This document shows, one piece after another, positions 1-7,243 of a stretch of DNA of 36,453 bases. The DNA is taken from positions 1 through 36,453 of the forward strand of contig CANQOJ010000003.1 of assembly GCA_947625455.1 (NCBI GenBank), in the 5' to 3' direction. Within the stretch, counting starts at the first letter, position 1, and each line of letters begins with the position of its first letter. The notes under the pieces are model-generated. The model did no database searches and was not told where the DNA came from. It worked only from the letters and a program-made list of their open reading frames with translations. Source of the DNA: an uncultured Clostridia bacterium (lineage in GTDB: Bacteria > Bacillota > Clostridia > Oscillospirales > Ruminococcaceae). The position numbers and the translations under genes were made by a program.

Positions 1-411
1 GCGGGGTTTGAAGTCGGCGCTGACGATTATATAGGAAAACCGTTTCGTCCGAGGGAACTTGTCGCGCGCATAAAAAACGCAGTCCGCAAGCACGCAAGTT
101 CTCCTCAGCTCTTAAAATGCGCGAATGTCGTTATTGATACATCAAGAGGAGTGGTTACCAAAAACGGGAATGAAATTTTCCTGTCGGCGCTTGAATATCG
201 TCTGCTTATGCTGTTTTTTCTCAACAAGAATATTCTGCTGTCAAGAGACAGGATAATGGACGAACTCTGGACGGTTGCGGGGGAATTTGTCGGCGACAAC
301 ACGCTGAATGTCTACATAAAACGCCTGAGGGATAAAATTGAGGACGATCCCGCAAATCCCGCTGTGCTTAAAACAATACGCGGAATGGGTTATAAGGCGG
401 TGGACGAATGA
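1..411 (+). CDS. OmpR/PhoB-family response regulator, C-terminal part (5' end outside window)
   Basis: The frame is open from base 1, so the gene starts upstream; 136 residues are visible. The first part is the end of a receiver domain: GADDYIGKPF carries the conserved lysine and the KPF turn before the last receiver helix. It is followed by a winged-helix DNA-binding domain with the typical LSALEYRLL start, the LSRDRIMDELW helix and the C-terminal TIRGMGYK hairpin. The stop overlaps the start of the kinase gene by ATGA (408-411), so the two are translationally coupled as a two-component pair. From the neighbour VanY-like gene and its phased promoter repeats I infer that this regulator controls that gene. 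The phosphoacceptor aspartate lies outside the window. Confidence 0.95.
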   Translation, partial: AGFEVGADDYIGKPFRPRELVARIKNAVRKHASSPQLLKCANVVIDTSRGVVTKNGNEIFLSALEYRLLMLFFLNKNILLSRDRIMDELWTVAGEFVGDNTLNVYIKRLRDKIEDDPANPAVLKTIRGMGYKAVDE

Positions 412-1418
412 ACAAGATAAATACCGATACAAAAATACTGCTTACTGTGCAGTTGTGCGCTTTTGCGGCGGGATTTGTTGTTTGCTTTATTATAAGCCCG
501 AAATCGGCAGTTGTGCTTTCGGTGTTTGCGGCAATATGCGTTATATCCGAAATTATTGTATTGTTAAAGCGCAGGAAAAAGCTTTCAAGACTGTGCGACG
601 AGGTAGACAAAATTCTGCACGGGATTGAAACCGTTTCATTTGAAGAATTTAAGGAGGGCGAACTTGCGGTTTTGTCCTCTGAACTTCATAAAATGACCAT
701 TAAATTAAGAGAGCAGAATTTCGCGCTTAAAAAGGAAAAACAGTTTCTGAAAGAAAACCTTGAGGACATTTCACACCAAATCAGAACTCCGCTTACAACC
801 GTTCTTGTTATACTCGGAATGTTAAGGCAGGAAATCTCTGAAAAAGAACGCACCGAACACATCTCCGAAATGTTTACTCTGCTGTCAAAAATGCAGTGGC
901 TTCTGGAAACCTTACTCAACATCTCCCGCCTTGACGCAGGGGCGGTGACGCTAAGATATGAAACCGTCAAGGCAACGGACATCATTGACTCCGCGCTGTA
1001 TCCTCTGCTTATTCCGATTGAACTTAAAAACATCACGTTATATAAAAGCGCGGCAGATGACTTAAAGCTTAATGCTGACAGGCAGTATATCACCGAAGCG
1101 CTTGAAAATATCCTTAAAAACTGCGTTGAACACACTCCCGAAAACGGTGAAATACGGATTTCCGCAGAGGAAAACAACATCTATACTCAAATCACCGTTG
1201 CCGATACCGGCGCGGGCATTCCCGAAGAAGAACTTTCGCGAGTGTTTGAAAGATTTTACCGTGGGAAAGGCTTTTCAAGCAAGGGGTACGGGATAGGACT
1301 GGCGTTTGCGAAGAAAGCTGTCGTAATGCAGAATGGGACGCTTTCCGTTAAAAATGCGCGTGAAAAGGGCGCGGTTTTTGAGATGAGGATATATAAGTCT
1401 CAACTGAAGTCGGAATAA
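408..1418 (+). CDS. Membrane sensor histidine kinase, short-loop type
   Basis: This is the partner of the response regulator just upstream (ATGA overlap). The 336-residue protein begins with two hydrophobic segments (about 8-29 and 34-53) separated by only a few residues, so the extracellular loop is almost absent; this is the layout of intramembrane-sensing kinases. The H box is DISHQIRTPLTT near residue 123. The N box is NILKNCVEHTPENGE, G1 is VADTGAGIPEEE, the F box is FERFYRG and G2 is GYGIGLAFAKK, so a complete HATPase domain is present. The gene order RR-kinase-VanY suggests a cell-wall or antimicrobial-peptide signal. No ligase genes of a vancomycin resistance cluster are present, so a resistance role is not shown. 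Confidence 0.93.
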   Translation: MNKINTDTKILLTVQLCAFAAGFVVCFIISPKSAVVLSVFAAICVISEIIVLLKRRKKLSRLCDEVDKILHGIETVSFEEFKEGELAVLSSELHKMTIKLREQNFALKKEKQFLKENLEDISHQIRTPLTTVLVILGMLRQEISEKERTEHISEMFTLLSKMQWLLETLLNISRLDAGAVTLRYETVKATDIIDSALYPLLIPIELKNITLYKSAADDLKLNADRQYITEALENILKNCVEHTPENGEIRISAEENNIYTQITVADTGAGIPEEELSRVFERFYRGKGFSSKGYGIGLAFAKKAVVMQNGTLSVKNAREKGAVFEMRIYKSQLKSE

Positions 1419-1419
1419 A

Positions 1420-1447
1420 TGTAAGAAAATTGTAAGTATTTCGTAAT
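1420..1447 (+). promoter_or_regulatory. Three hexamer direct repeats, 11-bp phasing (probable regulator site)
   Basis: TGTAAG at 1420-1425, TGTAAG at 1431-1436 and CGTAAT at 1442-1447 repeat exactly every 11 bp. This is the spacing used by tandem OmpR/PhoB-family dimers. The sites end about 10 bp before the -35 region of the next promoter. I infer that the response regulator encoded at the start of the window binds here. Confidence 0.7.
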
Positions 1448-1456
1448 AAAAAACGA

Positions 1457-1485
1457 ATAAAATCTTCTCCGTGAAATGTTATAAT
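1457..1485 (+). promoter_or_regulatory. Activator-type promoter for the VanY-like gene
   Basis: An extended -10 (TG at 1477-1478, TATAAT at 1480-1485) has no good -35 at 17 bp (ATAAAA-like at 1457-1462). A perfect -10 with a poor -35 directly downstream of phased hexamers is typical of activator-dependent promoters. The gene starts at 1519. Confidence 0.7.
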
Positions 1486-1518
1486 CAATCTGATAAAAAC
1501 ATTTGACGGAGAAGAACA

Positions 1519-2199
1519 ATGAAAAAATTCAAGAGAGTACTATTCGTAACCCTTATAATTCTGGGCATATTCATAGTTTTATTTGCGTCCGCGTCTATTT
1601 ACCTTGAATATACCCTCTCACAGCCATGCGGAGAACAGGCAATTCTTTCCGAGTGGAATTTGATACTTGTAAACAACCATTACCACATACCCAAAGGTTA
1701 TGACGTAAAACTTATGGAACTTTCAAACGGGCAGAAAATTGACGAGAGGATTTATCCCGAATTGCAGGAAATGTTTGACGATATGCGAAGCGAGGGCGTT
1801 TATCCGTTTGTAAGAGAGGGCTACCGCACAGCTGACGAGCAAAAGGCGATACTGCGCGAATTTATCGGCGACTATATGGACCAAGGCTACAGCTTGACAA
1901 AAGCTTATGAACTCACGAGAAAAGCCGCCGCGGCTGTCGGAAACAGCGAGCATCAGCTGGGCATTGCCGTAGATATAAACGCCGACCTGGACAAATGCGA
2001 AGCATGGGATGTTTACAACTGGCTTGACGCAAACGCCTGGAAATACGGCTTTATACTGCGCTATCCTCCCGACAAAACCGATATAACCGAAACAAACTAC
2101 GAGCCTTGGCATTACCGCTATGTCGGCAAAGAAGCCGCGGAGGAAATACATTCGCGAGGGGTATGCCTTGAAGAATATCTCAACTTATCTGCTGCCTGA
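1519..2199 (+). CDS. VanY-like D-alanyl-D-alanine carboxypeptidase (peptidase M15B)
   Basis: The 226-residue protein has one N-terminal membrane anchor (about 8-29) and an extracellular zinc peptidase domain. The zinc and catalytic residues are visible: SEHQLGIAVD supplies His and Asp, and EPWHYRYVG supplies the catalytic Glu and the third His ligand. REGYRTADEQ is the family's substrate-side motif. The enzyme should remove the terminal D-Ala from peptidoglycan stem peptides at the cell surface. The start is set by GGAGAAG 8 bp upstream. It sits behind the two-component pair with its own phased-repeat promoter. The last codons (GCTGCCTGA) coincide with the right end of the palindromic repeat found elsewhere in the window, so the C-terminus may have been altered by it. 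Confidence 0.93.
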   Translation: MKKFKRVLFVTLIILGIFIVLFASASIYLEYTLSQPCGEQAILSEWNLILVNNHYHIPKGYDVKLMELSNGQKIDERIYPELQEMFDDMRSEGVYPFVREGYRTADEQKAILREFIGDYMDQGYSLTKAYELTRKAAAAVGNSEHQLGIAVDINADLDKCEAWDVYNWLDANAWKYGFILRYPPDKTDITETNYEPWHYRYVGKEAAEEIHSRGVCLEEYLNLSAA

Positions 2200-2221
2200 A
2201 ATTTGACTTTTATACAGTCTT
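2191..2221 (+). repeat. Solo right end of the palindromic repeat element
   Basis: GCTGCCTG at 2191-2198 and ACAGTCTT at 2214-2221, with the connecting AAATTTGACTTTTATAC, match the right flank of the three full elements (two ACAGYCTG boxes 23-24 bp apart). No left arm is present. It overlaps the VanY stop codon. Confidence 0.6.
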
Positions 2222-2229
2222 AATTTATC

Positions 2230-2258
2230 TTGACATATCATATTTTTCCTGCTACAAT
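2230..2258 (+). promoter_or_regulatory. Sigma-A promoter of the HAD phosphatase gene
   Basis: TTGACA (2230-2235), a 17-bp spacer and TACAAT (2253-2258) make a near-consensus promoter. A TTG at 2230 could be read as an upstream start of the HAD frame, but it is the -35 box itself, so the gene starts at 2278. Confidence 0.85.
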
Positions 2259-2277
2259 TAAAGCAGGGGGAATTATT

Positions 2278-3018
2278 ATGACCGAAAATTATCTGATATT
2301 CACCGACCTTGACGGCACGATTATCCGCTCGGCTAAAAACCGCTCTGAAACGGACGTTGTTGTTGAAAGGAAAAACGGAGAGGCAATAACCTGCGTTTCG
2401 GAATTTGCCTTGGGAAAGCTTGCGGGTTTAAAAAACGTTGTTCCCGTTACAACGAGGAGCATTGAACAATATCTGCGCATTGAAATTCCCGATTTCAAGC
2501 CGAAATACGCTATATGTTCAAACGGCGGGAATTTGCTTATAAACGGCGAAATCTGCGGGGAATGGCACAAGTTTTCCGAAACCGAATTTGAAAAGTGCAA
2601 AAGCGAAATGGAAAACTGCCGGAAGATATTTGAAAACGATATTAACCGCAGTTTTGAAATAAGGCTTGTGGACGGGCTTTTTCTGTTTACAAAAAGCCGC
2701 TGCGTTTCAGAAACTCTGAAAAACGCAGGCGGCTTTGAAAATCTTAACTGCTTTTCCGTGGGAGAAAAAGTTTACGCATTCCCGAAAGTTTTGAACAAGG
2801 GAGACGCAGTGAAGCGTTTTATTGAACGCGAAAACTTTAACGGCAAAATCATCTGCGCGGGCGACAGCCTGCCCGATATTCCCATGCTGAATATTGCCGA
2901 TACGGCGATTTTTCCAAACGAACTTTTTGGAGTTACGGCAAAAGAAAAGCTTTGCGCGCCGAGAGAGAATTTCTGTGATTTTACCGCCGAGATGTTCAGC
3001 TGTCAGCAAGGTTTTTGA
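2278..3018 (+). CDS. HAD-superfamily phosphatase of the Ter-associated locus
   Basis: This 246-residue protein has all HAD motifs: FTDLDGTI near the start with both catalytic aspartates, TTRS (motif II), NKGDAV with the motif III lysine, and GDSLPDIPML (motif IV). The layout resembles sucrose-phosphate-phosphatase/Cof-type enzymes. The start at 2278 is chosen because the AGGGGGA ribosome site lies 7 bp upstream and a strong promoter ends at 2258. The gene converges on the StiP/PELOTA gene, and the two coding regions overlap at their 3' ends by 23 bp (2996-3018). HAD phosphatases are a known member of Ter-linked biosynthetic clusters, so a dephosphorylation step in that pathway is the likely role. 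The substrate is unknown. Confidence 0.85.
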   Translation: MTENYLIFTDLDGTIIRSAKNRSETDVVVERKNGEAITCVSEFALGKLAGLKNVVPVTTRSIEQYLRIEIPDFKPKYAICSNGGNLLINGEICGEWHKFSETEFEKCKSEMENCRKIFENDINRSFEIRLVDGLFLFTKSRCVSETLKNAGGFENLNCFSVGEKVYAFPKVLNKGDAVKRFIERENFNGKIICAGDSLPDIPMLNIADTAIFPNELFGVTAKEKLCAPRENFCDFTAEMFSCQQGF

Positions 3019-4093
3019 TAATCCCGCAGGCTTTGTAGTTTTTCAGCGGGTATTCCATAACCTCAACGCCCTTTTCCTTTGCAAGCTGATATAAATGCGC
3101 TAAATGCTCGTTGTCCGAGAGGCTGTGAACGAGGATTTTCCAGGGCATTCTCCTTAAAAGCACCCTTGTTGCTTCGCCTATACTCGGCTTTATAAGGTTG
3201 ATATCATTAACGCCGAATTTCTCCGCAATCTCTCTGACTTCTTCAAGTCCTCCGCGCATATTTCCCGAACTTTTTTCAAATACGGGCAATGGTCGTTTAT
3301 AATCAAACTTGCTTTCAACGGCGTTTATAAACTCATATGTCCTGTCTTTATCGGACAATTCTTTATAAAACGCCGCACCGTGAAAATCATCTTCGCCGAT
3401 TATGTCGTTGCGCAGAAACGTCCTGCTTAAAAGTCCCGAAACAGTTGAATTAAGCAGTGAACTCGCAATCAGAAAATCATCATGCGTACCGCATTTCTCC
3501 GCCATGTACGCAGGATCTGACAGCACCGCAAGTCCCGCGTTTAATTCGGGATAATCAAACATTGCGTTTTTGAGTTCGCGCTGTATTGCGCCTTTCCCCG
3601 TCCAGCCGTCAACAAACTGTATTGATGTGGGGGAATGGCGTTTTAAGATGAAATTCAGCGCGTTTTTGTCAATGCCTTTCCCGCGGATAATTGAAATTGT
3701 GTAGTGAACGACGTCAGCGTTAAATCTGCCCTTTAAATAGCGTTTAAGCAGTACGCCCACAGATGTTCCCGCGCGGGCAAGAGAAACCAGCACAGCATCT
3801 TTGCCCTTGTCCCGATATATTCTCATAGCGCAGTCAGCTACTGCGTCCGCCGTTATCTGCGAATATAAAGCAAGCGACTTTTCATAAATTCTTAAATACT
3901 CCTCTGTCGGTTCATATTCAAGCGGTAACATCTCCGAATAATGCACTCCGCTTTGTATAAGCTTTTCGCGTTCTTCCGAGCATAAAGGTTTGACAAGTCC
4001 CGTTATGTCCTTTAAAAGTATAACTACATCATCTTCAAGATAAGTTCCAAAAATTTCAACCCACTCCCAGAAAATAAATATGTTTACACCCAA
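2996..4093 (-). CDS. StiP-type protein with C-terminal PELOTA RNA-binding-like domain (Ter locus)
   Basis: The protein has up to 365 residues. The N-terminal part (YLEDDVVILLKDIT, then LVSLARAGTSVGVLLKRYL, HYTISIIRGKGID and FVDGWTGKGAIQREL) fits the family called cysteine protease StiP in Ter clusters; FVDGWTGKG looks like the PRPP-loop region of phosphoribosyltransferases, so the protease label should be treated with care. The last 70 residues (KPSIGEATRVLLRRM ... HLAHLYQLAKEKGV) fit the PELOTA domain family. It is the last gene of the minus-strand operon. The frame opens with a TTG at 4093, inside the upstream gene. There is no in-frame ATG before residue 55, so the true start is uncertain; an ATT at 4052-4054 behind GGGAGTGGG is another option. 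Its 3' end overlaps the HAD gene. Confidence 0.82.
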   Translation of the reverse strand: MGVNIFIFWEWVEIFGTYLEDDVVILLKDITGLVKPLCSEEREKLIQSGVHYSEMLPLEYEPTEEYLRIYEKSLALYSQITADAVADCAMRIYRDKGKDAVLVSLARAGTSVGVLLKRYLKGRFNADVVHYTISIIRGKGIDKNALNFILKRHSPTSIQFVDGWTGKGAIQRELKNAMFDYPELNAGLAVLSDPAYMAEKCGTHDDFLIASSLLNSTVSGLLSRTFLRNDIIGEDDFHGAAFYKELSDKDRTYEFINAVESKFDYKRPLPVFEKSSGNMRGGLEEVREIAEKFGVNDINLIKPSIGEATRVLLRRMPWKILVHSLSDNEHLAHLYQLAKEKGVEVMEYPLKNYKACGIIKNLADS

Positions 4094-5156
4094 CCTGCCT
4101 TAACACCCTGCACAAATCGTTCAGTCCGTCCGTGAAATCACTGTTGCTGTCGGATACCACAACGGCGTAATCATGGGGTTTCAGGTTATATATAAACGTT
4201 TCGCGGGTGCTGTCGTAAAAACTTCTTAATTTATAACCGCTGTTTATGGGGTAATCATGCGCGTTGTTTATTCCGATAGGGCTTCTTGTCGTTGAATGGC
4301 AGAGGACGTTCATTCCCTTTTCTTCAAGAATTTCGCCAAGTATAACCGCGGGATACATACACTCTTCAGTGCCTAAAACCAGAATATCTGCGCCTTTCGG
4401 AAAACTTAAAATGTTCTCTGTAATTCTGCGCACTTCGCGTTTGTAATCGCCGATTTTTACGCCCATTCTTGCGTTCGGTATTTTTTCACCGCATTCAATG
4501 ACTTCATATTCGGCGGGCTTTTCATATTCAACGGTTTCCGCGGGTGTTACCCGTATATCCTCAACCGCTTTTTCATAATCGCCAAACGGCAGTTTTAAAA
4601 GGCACTCGGTTTTTATCCCCGCATCGGAAAGCCGTTTTTCGTTTTCCTCGGAAACGCGGTTTATGACTGAAGCGGCGATAAACTCTTTTCCTGTTGCATT
4701 CGGAAATTCCGCTTTTAATTGTTCGGCAATATTTATAAGCGTTTTCCCCGTTGATATTTCATCATCAATGAAGATTATCTGAGGGGTTTTCGAGATAAAC
4801 TCACCGAGGTTTTCGGAATACAATTTTTGTTCAACTGCGTGGCTGTGTTCTTCGGAAAAATAAACAAAGTTACCCTTGAAATCCTCGCGCGTTGTATGAA
4901 TATAAACGCAGTCATCGGGAAAACATTCCGAAACCCCCGCGCCTATTGCGGTAGCGGTTTCGGCAAAGCCTATCACAAGCCTTGCAGATGGGTATTTACG
5001 AAACAGCTTTTCACCTAAAGTCCTCATCATTTCCAGAGATGTTTTTGGACTTACGGGGATATGCTTCGCCTGCAGAGGATTTACAAGAAGATAACTGCGC
5101 TTGGTATTATTCAAGCGCTTTGCTGTTTTCAAAAGTTCGTCTGACGTGTAGTTCAT
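4056..5156 (-). CDS. Phosphoribosyltransferase with C-terminal TRSP domain (Ter locus)
   Basis: This 366-residue protein carries the PRPP-binding loop in IIFIDDEISTGKTL (about 127-140): two acidic residues followed by a small-residue loop, as in orotate phosphoribosyltransferases. The C-terminal half contains CHSTTRSPIG, the Thr-Arg-Ser-Pro signature after which the TRSP domain is named, and a second conserved stretch YAVVVSDSNSD. The start codon overlaps the ATP-grasp stop (ATGA), so translation is coupled. In Ter-associated clusters this enzyme is predicted to attach ribose-phosphate to a base-like precursor. That reaction is a family prediction and is not shown by the sequence. Confidence 0.88.
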   Translation of the reverse strand: MNYTSDELLKTAKRLNNTKRSYLLVNPLQAKHIPVSPKTSLEMMRTLGEKLFRKYPSARLVIGFAETATAIGAGVSECFPDDCVYIHTTREDFKGNFVYFSEEHSHAVEQKLYSENLGEFISKTPQIIFIDDEISTGKTLINIAEQLKAEFPNATGKEFIAASVINRVSEENEKRLSDAGIKTECLLKLPFGDYEKAVEDIRVTPAETVEYEKPAEYEVIECGEKIPNARMGVKIGDYKREVRRITENILSFPKGADILVLGTEECMYPAVILGEILEEKGMNVLCHSTTRSPIGINNAHDYPINSGYKLRSFYDSTRETFIYNLKPHDYAVVVSDSNSDFTDGLNDLCRVLRQVGCKHIYFLGVG

Positions 5157-6166
5157 TGATGTTCACCTAAAACCAACGGAGTTTCAAGATTTACGACCGT
5201 AGGTATATTGCCTTTTGGATATTCCCACGGCAGTTCATTTCCCAGAAGCCTGTTTAATGCGATTTGCGGGATATTTATTCCTGTTGAGGCGCACGAAAGC
5301 TGAAGCCCGCCCGACATACGCGGGTTGATTTCAAGAAGATACGGTCTGCCGTTTTCAAATTTAAGCTGAATATTAAGCGGCGTTTCAAGTTTTATTTCGT
5401 CAAGTATTCTTTGACAAAGCTTCATTATTTCGCCGTCAAATTTAACGTTTGAATATCTCCCGTTTTTAAATCTCGGAAGAATAATATCGCCCCGCGCTGT
5501 TCTAAGGCAGTCCGAGCTAATTTCCCCGCCGCTCAGATACGGCATAAGCAAAACGGGCGTTTCAAAATCATACTGCCGCATTATTTTAACAGCGGTTTCA
5601 TATGACACTTTCATACCCGGCGCATTTAAAAGCGCTGACAGCTTATCGACATTTTCGTCAATAACGCGAAAACTTCTTGCACCCTCGTCGGTTTCAAGCT
5701 TGTAGCAAACGCGCCCGCAATTGCTTTTAAGTTCACTGTAAGCATCTTCAAATTCCGCTGCCGAATGTGCAGTCAGCGTTTTCGGCACTATTTCGGGGAT
5801 TTTTTTGCTGAAAAACTCGTAGGTTTTCGTTTTGCTGTCCAGTGTTCTAAGCATTTTTGAATTTCTGCTGACAAGCACCTTTGTCCCTGTCCCGTCAAAC
5901 CTTTCAATATTCTCCGCAACAGCTACAAGATTTCTCCTCGGCACAAAAACGTCAATTTTATGAACTCTGCAAAATTCAACGCAAAAATCAACGTATTCGC
6001 TTTCGCTTACATTTTCGGGTTCGGTATAGCGTTCATTACAGGCTTTAAGATAAGCCATATTTGAGTTAGTCGCAGAACCTATAAATTCATACTCTGCGCT
6101 TTCACCGCGCATAAGCCCTATAAGATGATAAGCGGTACTGAACCAGTGATTGAACCAGATACGCAT
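5153..6166 (-). CDS. ATP-grasp ligase of the Ter-associated type
   Basis: The 337-residue protein fits the ATP-grasp fold of Ter clusters. It starts with an N-terminal nucleotide-fold segment (MRIWFNHWFSTAYH). The central domain carries the ATP-contact strand YKLETDEGARSFRV and the acidic stretch VLLMPYLSGGEISSD. The end of the catalytic core is YLLEINPRMSGGLQLS, which supplies the Glu and Asn that bind Mg-ATP. Such ligases join an acyl-phosphate intermediate to an amine. The gene begins 7 bp after the aldolase stop, and its own stop overlaps the PRTase start, so the four enzyme genes read as one translational unit. The substrate is unknown. Confidence 0.88.
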   Translation of the reverse strand: MRIWFNHWFSTAYHLIGLMRGESAEYEFIGSATNSNMAYLKACNERYTEPENVSESEYVDFCVEFCRVHKIDVFVPRRNLVAVAENIERFDGTGTKVLVSRNSKMLRTLDSKTKTYEFFSKKIPEIVPKTLTAHSAAEFEDAYSELKSNCGRVCYKLETDEGARSFRVIDENVDKLSALLNAPGMKVSYETAVKIMRQYDFETPVLLMPYLSGGEISSDCLRTARGDIILPRFKNGRYSNVKFDGEIMKLCQRILDEIKLETPLNIQLKFENGRPYLLEINPRMSGGLQLSCASTGINIPQIALNRLLGNELPWEYPKGNIPTVVNLETPLVLGEHQ

Positions 6167-6173
6167 TTTAACT

Positions 6174-7169
6174 TCAAATCCTCTTTATTTCCGAAGAAAC
6201 TTCCTCTTGTATTCCGTAAACCTGCGCCAGCTTTAAAACTCTCTGTGCCCATTTTCCGTGGCATTTTACCTCGTTCATTCTGCTGCTGTCCGCGCTTTTC
6301 GCAACACCGCTGTTTTCATCATTCCACGAGAGTATGTTTTTAGCGTCCTCGTAGTCCGAACGAAGCGGTTTCATGGCGTTGAAGATTATAGGCAACTGCG
6401 AGGGGTGTACGGCGGTTTTGCCGATAAAGCCGTTGAGTTTGTCAAGTTCAAGTTCTTTCCTGAGTCCCCTTGCCCAAGCGTCATTGACGTCATCTCCGAA
6501 ATACTCCCACACCGCCGCCGAAACCGCATAATCCGAACCGAAAACGTTGATTATGTCCGAAAGAATATCCCTTATAACGCCTATGTCGTAGATAGTCTGA
6601 GAAGAATTTCTGCGAAGTCCGTAGAGGTTACTGAAATCATTCCCGCCTACTCTTACGTTAAGTACAAACGGCTTTATATCGTCAAGTACTGCCTTTATCC
6701 CGCAAAGCGATGAAGTTCTGTTTGAAATATCAGCCGCGGTTTTGCTTTCAATTATCGGCATTATATAAAGCCGATTTTCTCTGCCGCTATTTAAATCGGT
6801 GATGATTTGCGCATATTCTTCGGCATTTGAACCGTCGAATTTCGGCAGAATATACCCCGTCAATACCCGCTCTTTTTCGCCTAAAAGGCTGTGAATATGC
6901 AGAAGATGACGAGGCGTTCTTATCCTCACAAATACAAGCGGCAGTTTTCCCTCGTCAATCTCCGAAAGCTGTGCAACCGTGTTCACAAGGCACCTTTCCG
7001 CATACTCAAGCGCCCCGTCAAGCACGGTATCTTCTAAACACAGCGCCATTGACGTAAGGCACTTAAAACAGCCGTTTTTAATTTTCTCCGCAACTTGCGT
7101 ATTTACCGCAGGGGTATACAAAAGCCCTCCGACTTTATACGGCAAAAGGCTGTCGTCTGCTAAATTCAT
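6174..7169 (-). CDS. HpcH/HpaI-like C-C bond lyase (citrate lyase beta fold), Ter locus
   Basis: This 331-residue TIM-barrel protein shows the residues typical of CitE/HpcH-like lyases: CLEDTV with the acidic pair, VRIRTPRH with the substrate-binding Arg, MPIIESK with the metal-binding Glu, NVRVGGNDFSN with the metal Asp, and GKTAVHPSQLP near the end. It should cleave or form a C-C bond using a metal ion. It is the first enzyme gene after terD, separated from it by a strong hairpin with a U-rich tail, and has a good ribosome site (AGGGAG). The family is a standard member of Ter biosynthetic clusters. Confidence 0.88.
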   Translation of the reverse strand: MNLADDSLLPYKVGGLLYTPAVNTQVAEKIKNGCFKCLTSMALCLEDTVLDGALEYAERCLVNTVAQLSEIDEGKLPLVFVRIRTPRHLLHIHSLLGEKERVLTGYILPKFDGSNAEEYAQIITDLNSGRENRLYIMPIIESKTAADISNRTSSLCGIKAVLDDIKPFVLNVRVGGNDFSNLYGLRRNSSQTIYDIGVIRDILSDIINVFGSDYAVSAAVWEYFGDDVNDAWARGLRKELELDKLNGFIGKTAVHPSQLPIIFNAMKPLRSDYEDAKNILSWNDENSGVAKSADSSRMNEVKCHGKWAQRVLKLAQVYGIQEEVSSEIKRI

Positions 7170-7180
7170 TTACGCTCCCT

Positions 7181-7229
7181 AAAAAAACAAAAACAGTAAG
7201 AGCCTACAAAACCACTCATAGGCTCTTAC
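7181..7229 (-). terminator. Intrinsic terminator/attenuator between terD and the lyase gene
   Basis: A perfect 11-bp stem (GTAAGAGCCTA at 7196-7206 with TAGGCTCTTAC at 7219-7229, 12-nt loop) is followed on the minus strand by a U-rich tail (complement of 7181-7195). It lies downstream of terD but upstream of the four enzyme genes, so it probably makes terD mRNA more abundant than the rest of the operon. Confidence 0.85.
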
Positions 7230-7243
7230 TTCATAAATTCCGA

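Noticed and set aside
1..2199. Vancomycin resistance cluster
   Set aside because: Only RR, kinase and a carboxypeptidase are present; there is no D-Ala-D-Lac ligase, VanH or VanX.
2230..2277. TTG at 2230 as the start of the HAD gene
   Set aside because: It is the -35 box of a near-consensus promoter; the ribosome site and ATG at 2278 give the correct start.
2996..4093. Cysteine protease activity of the StiP-like protein
   Set aside because: No clear Cys-His pair is visible; the visible motif looks more like a phosphoribosyltransferase loop, so I keep only the family name.
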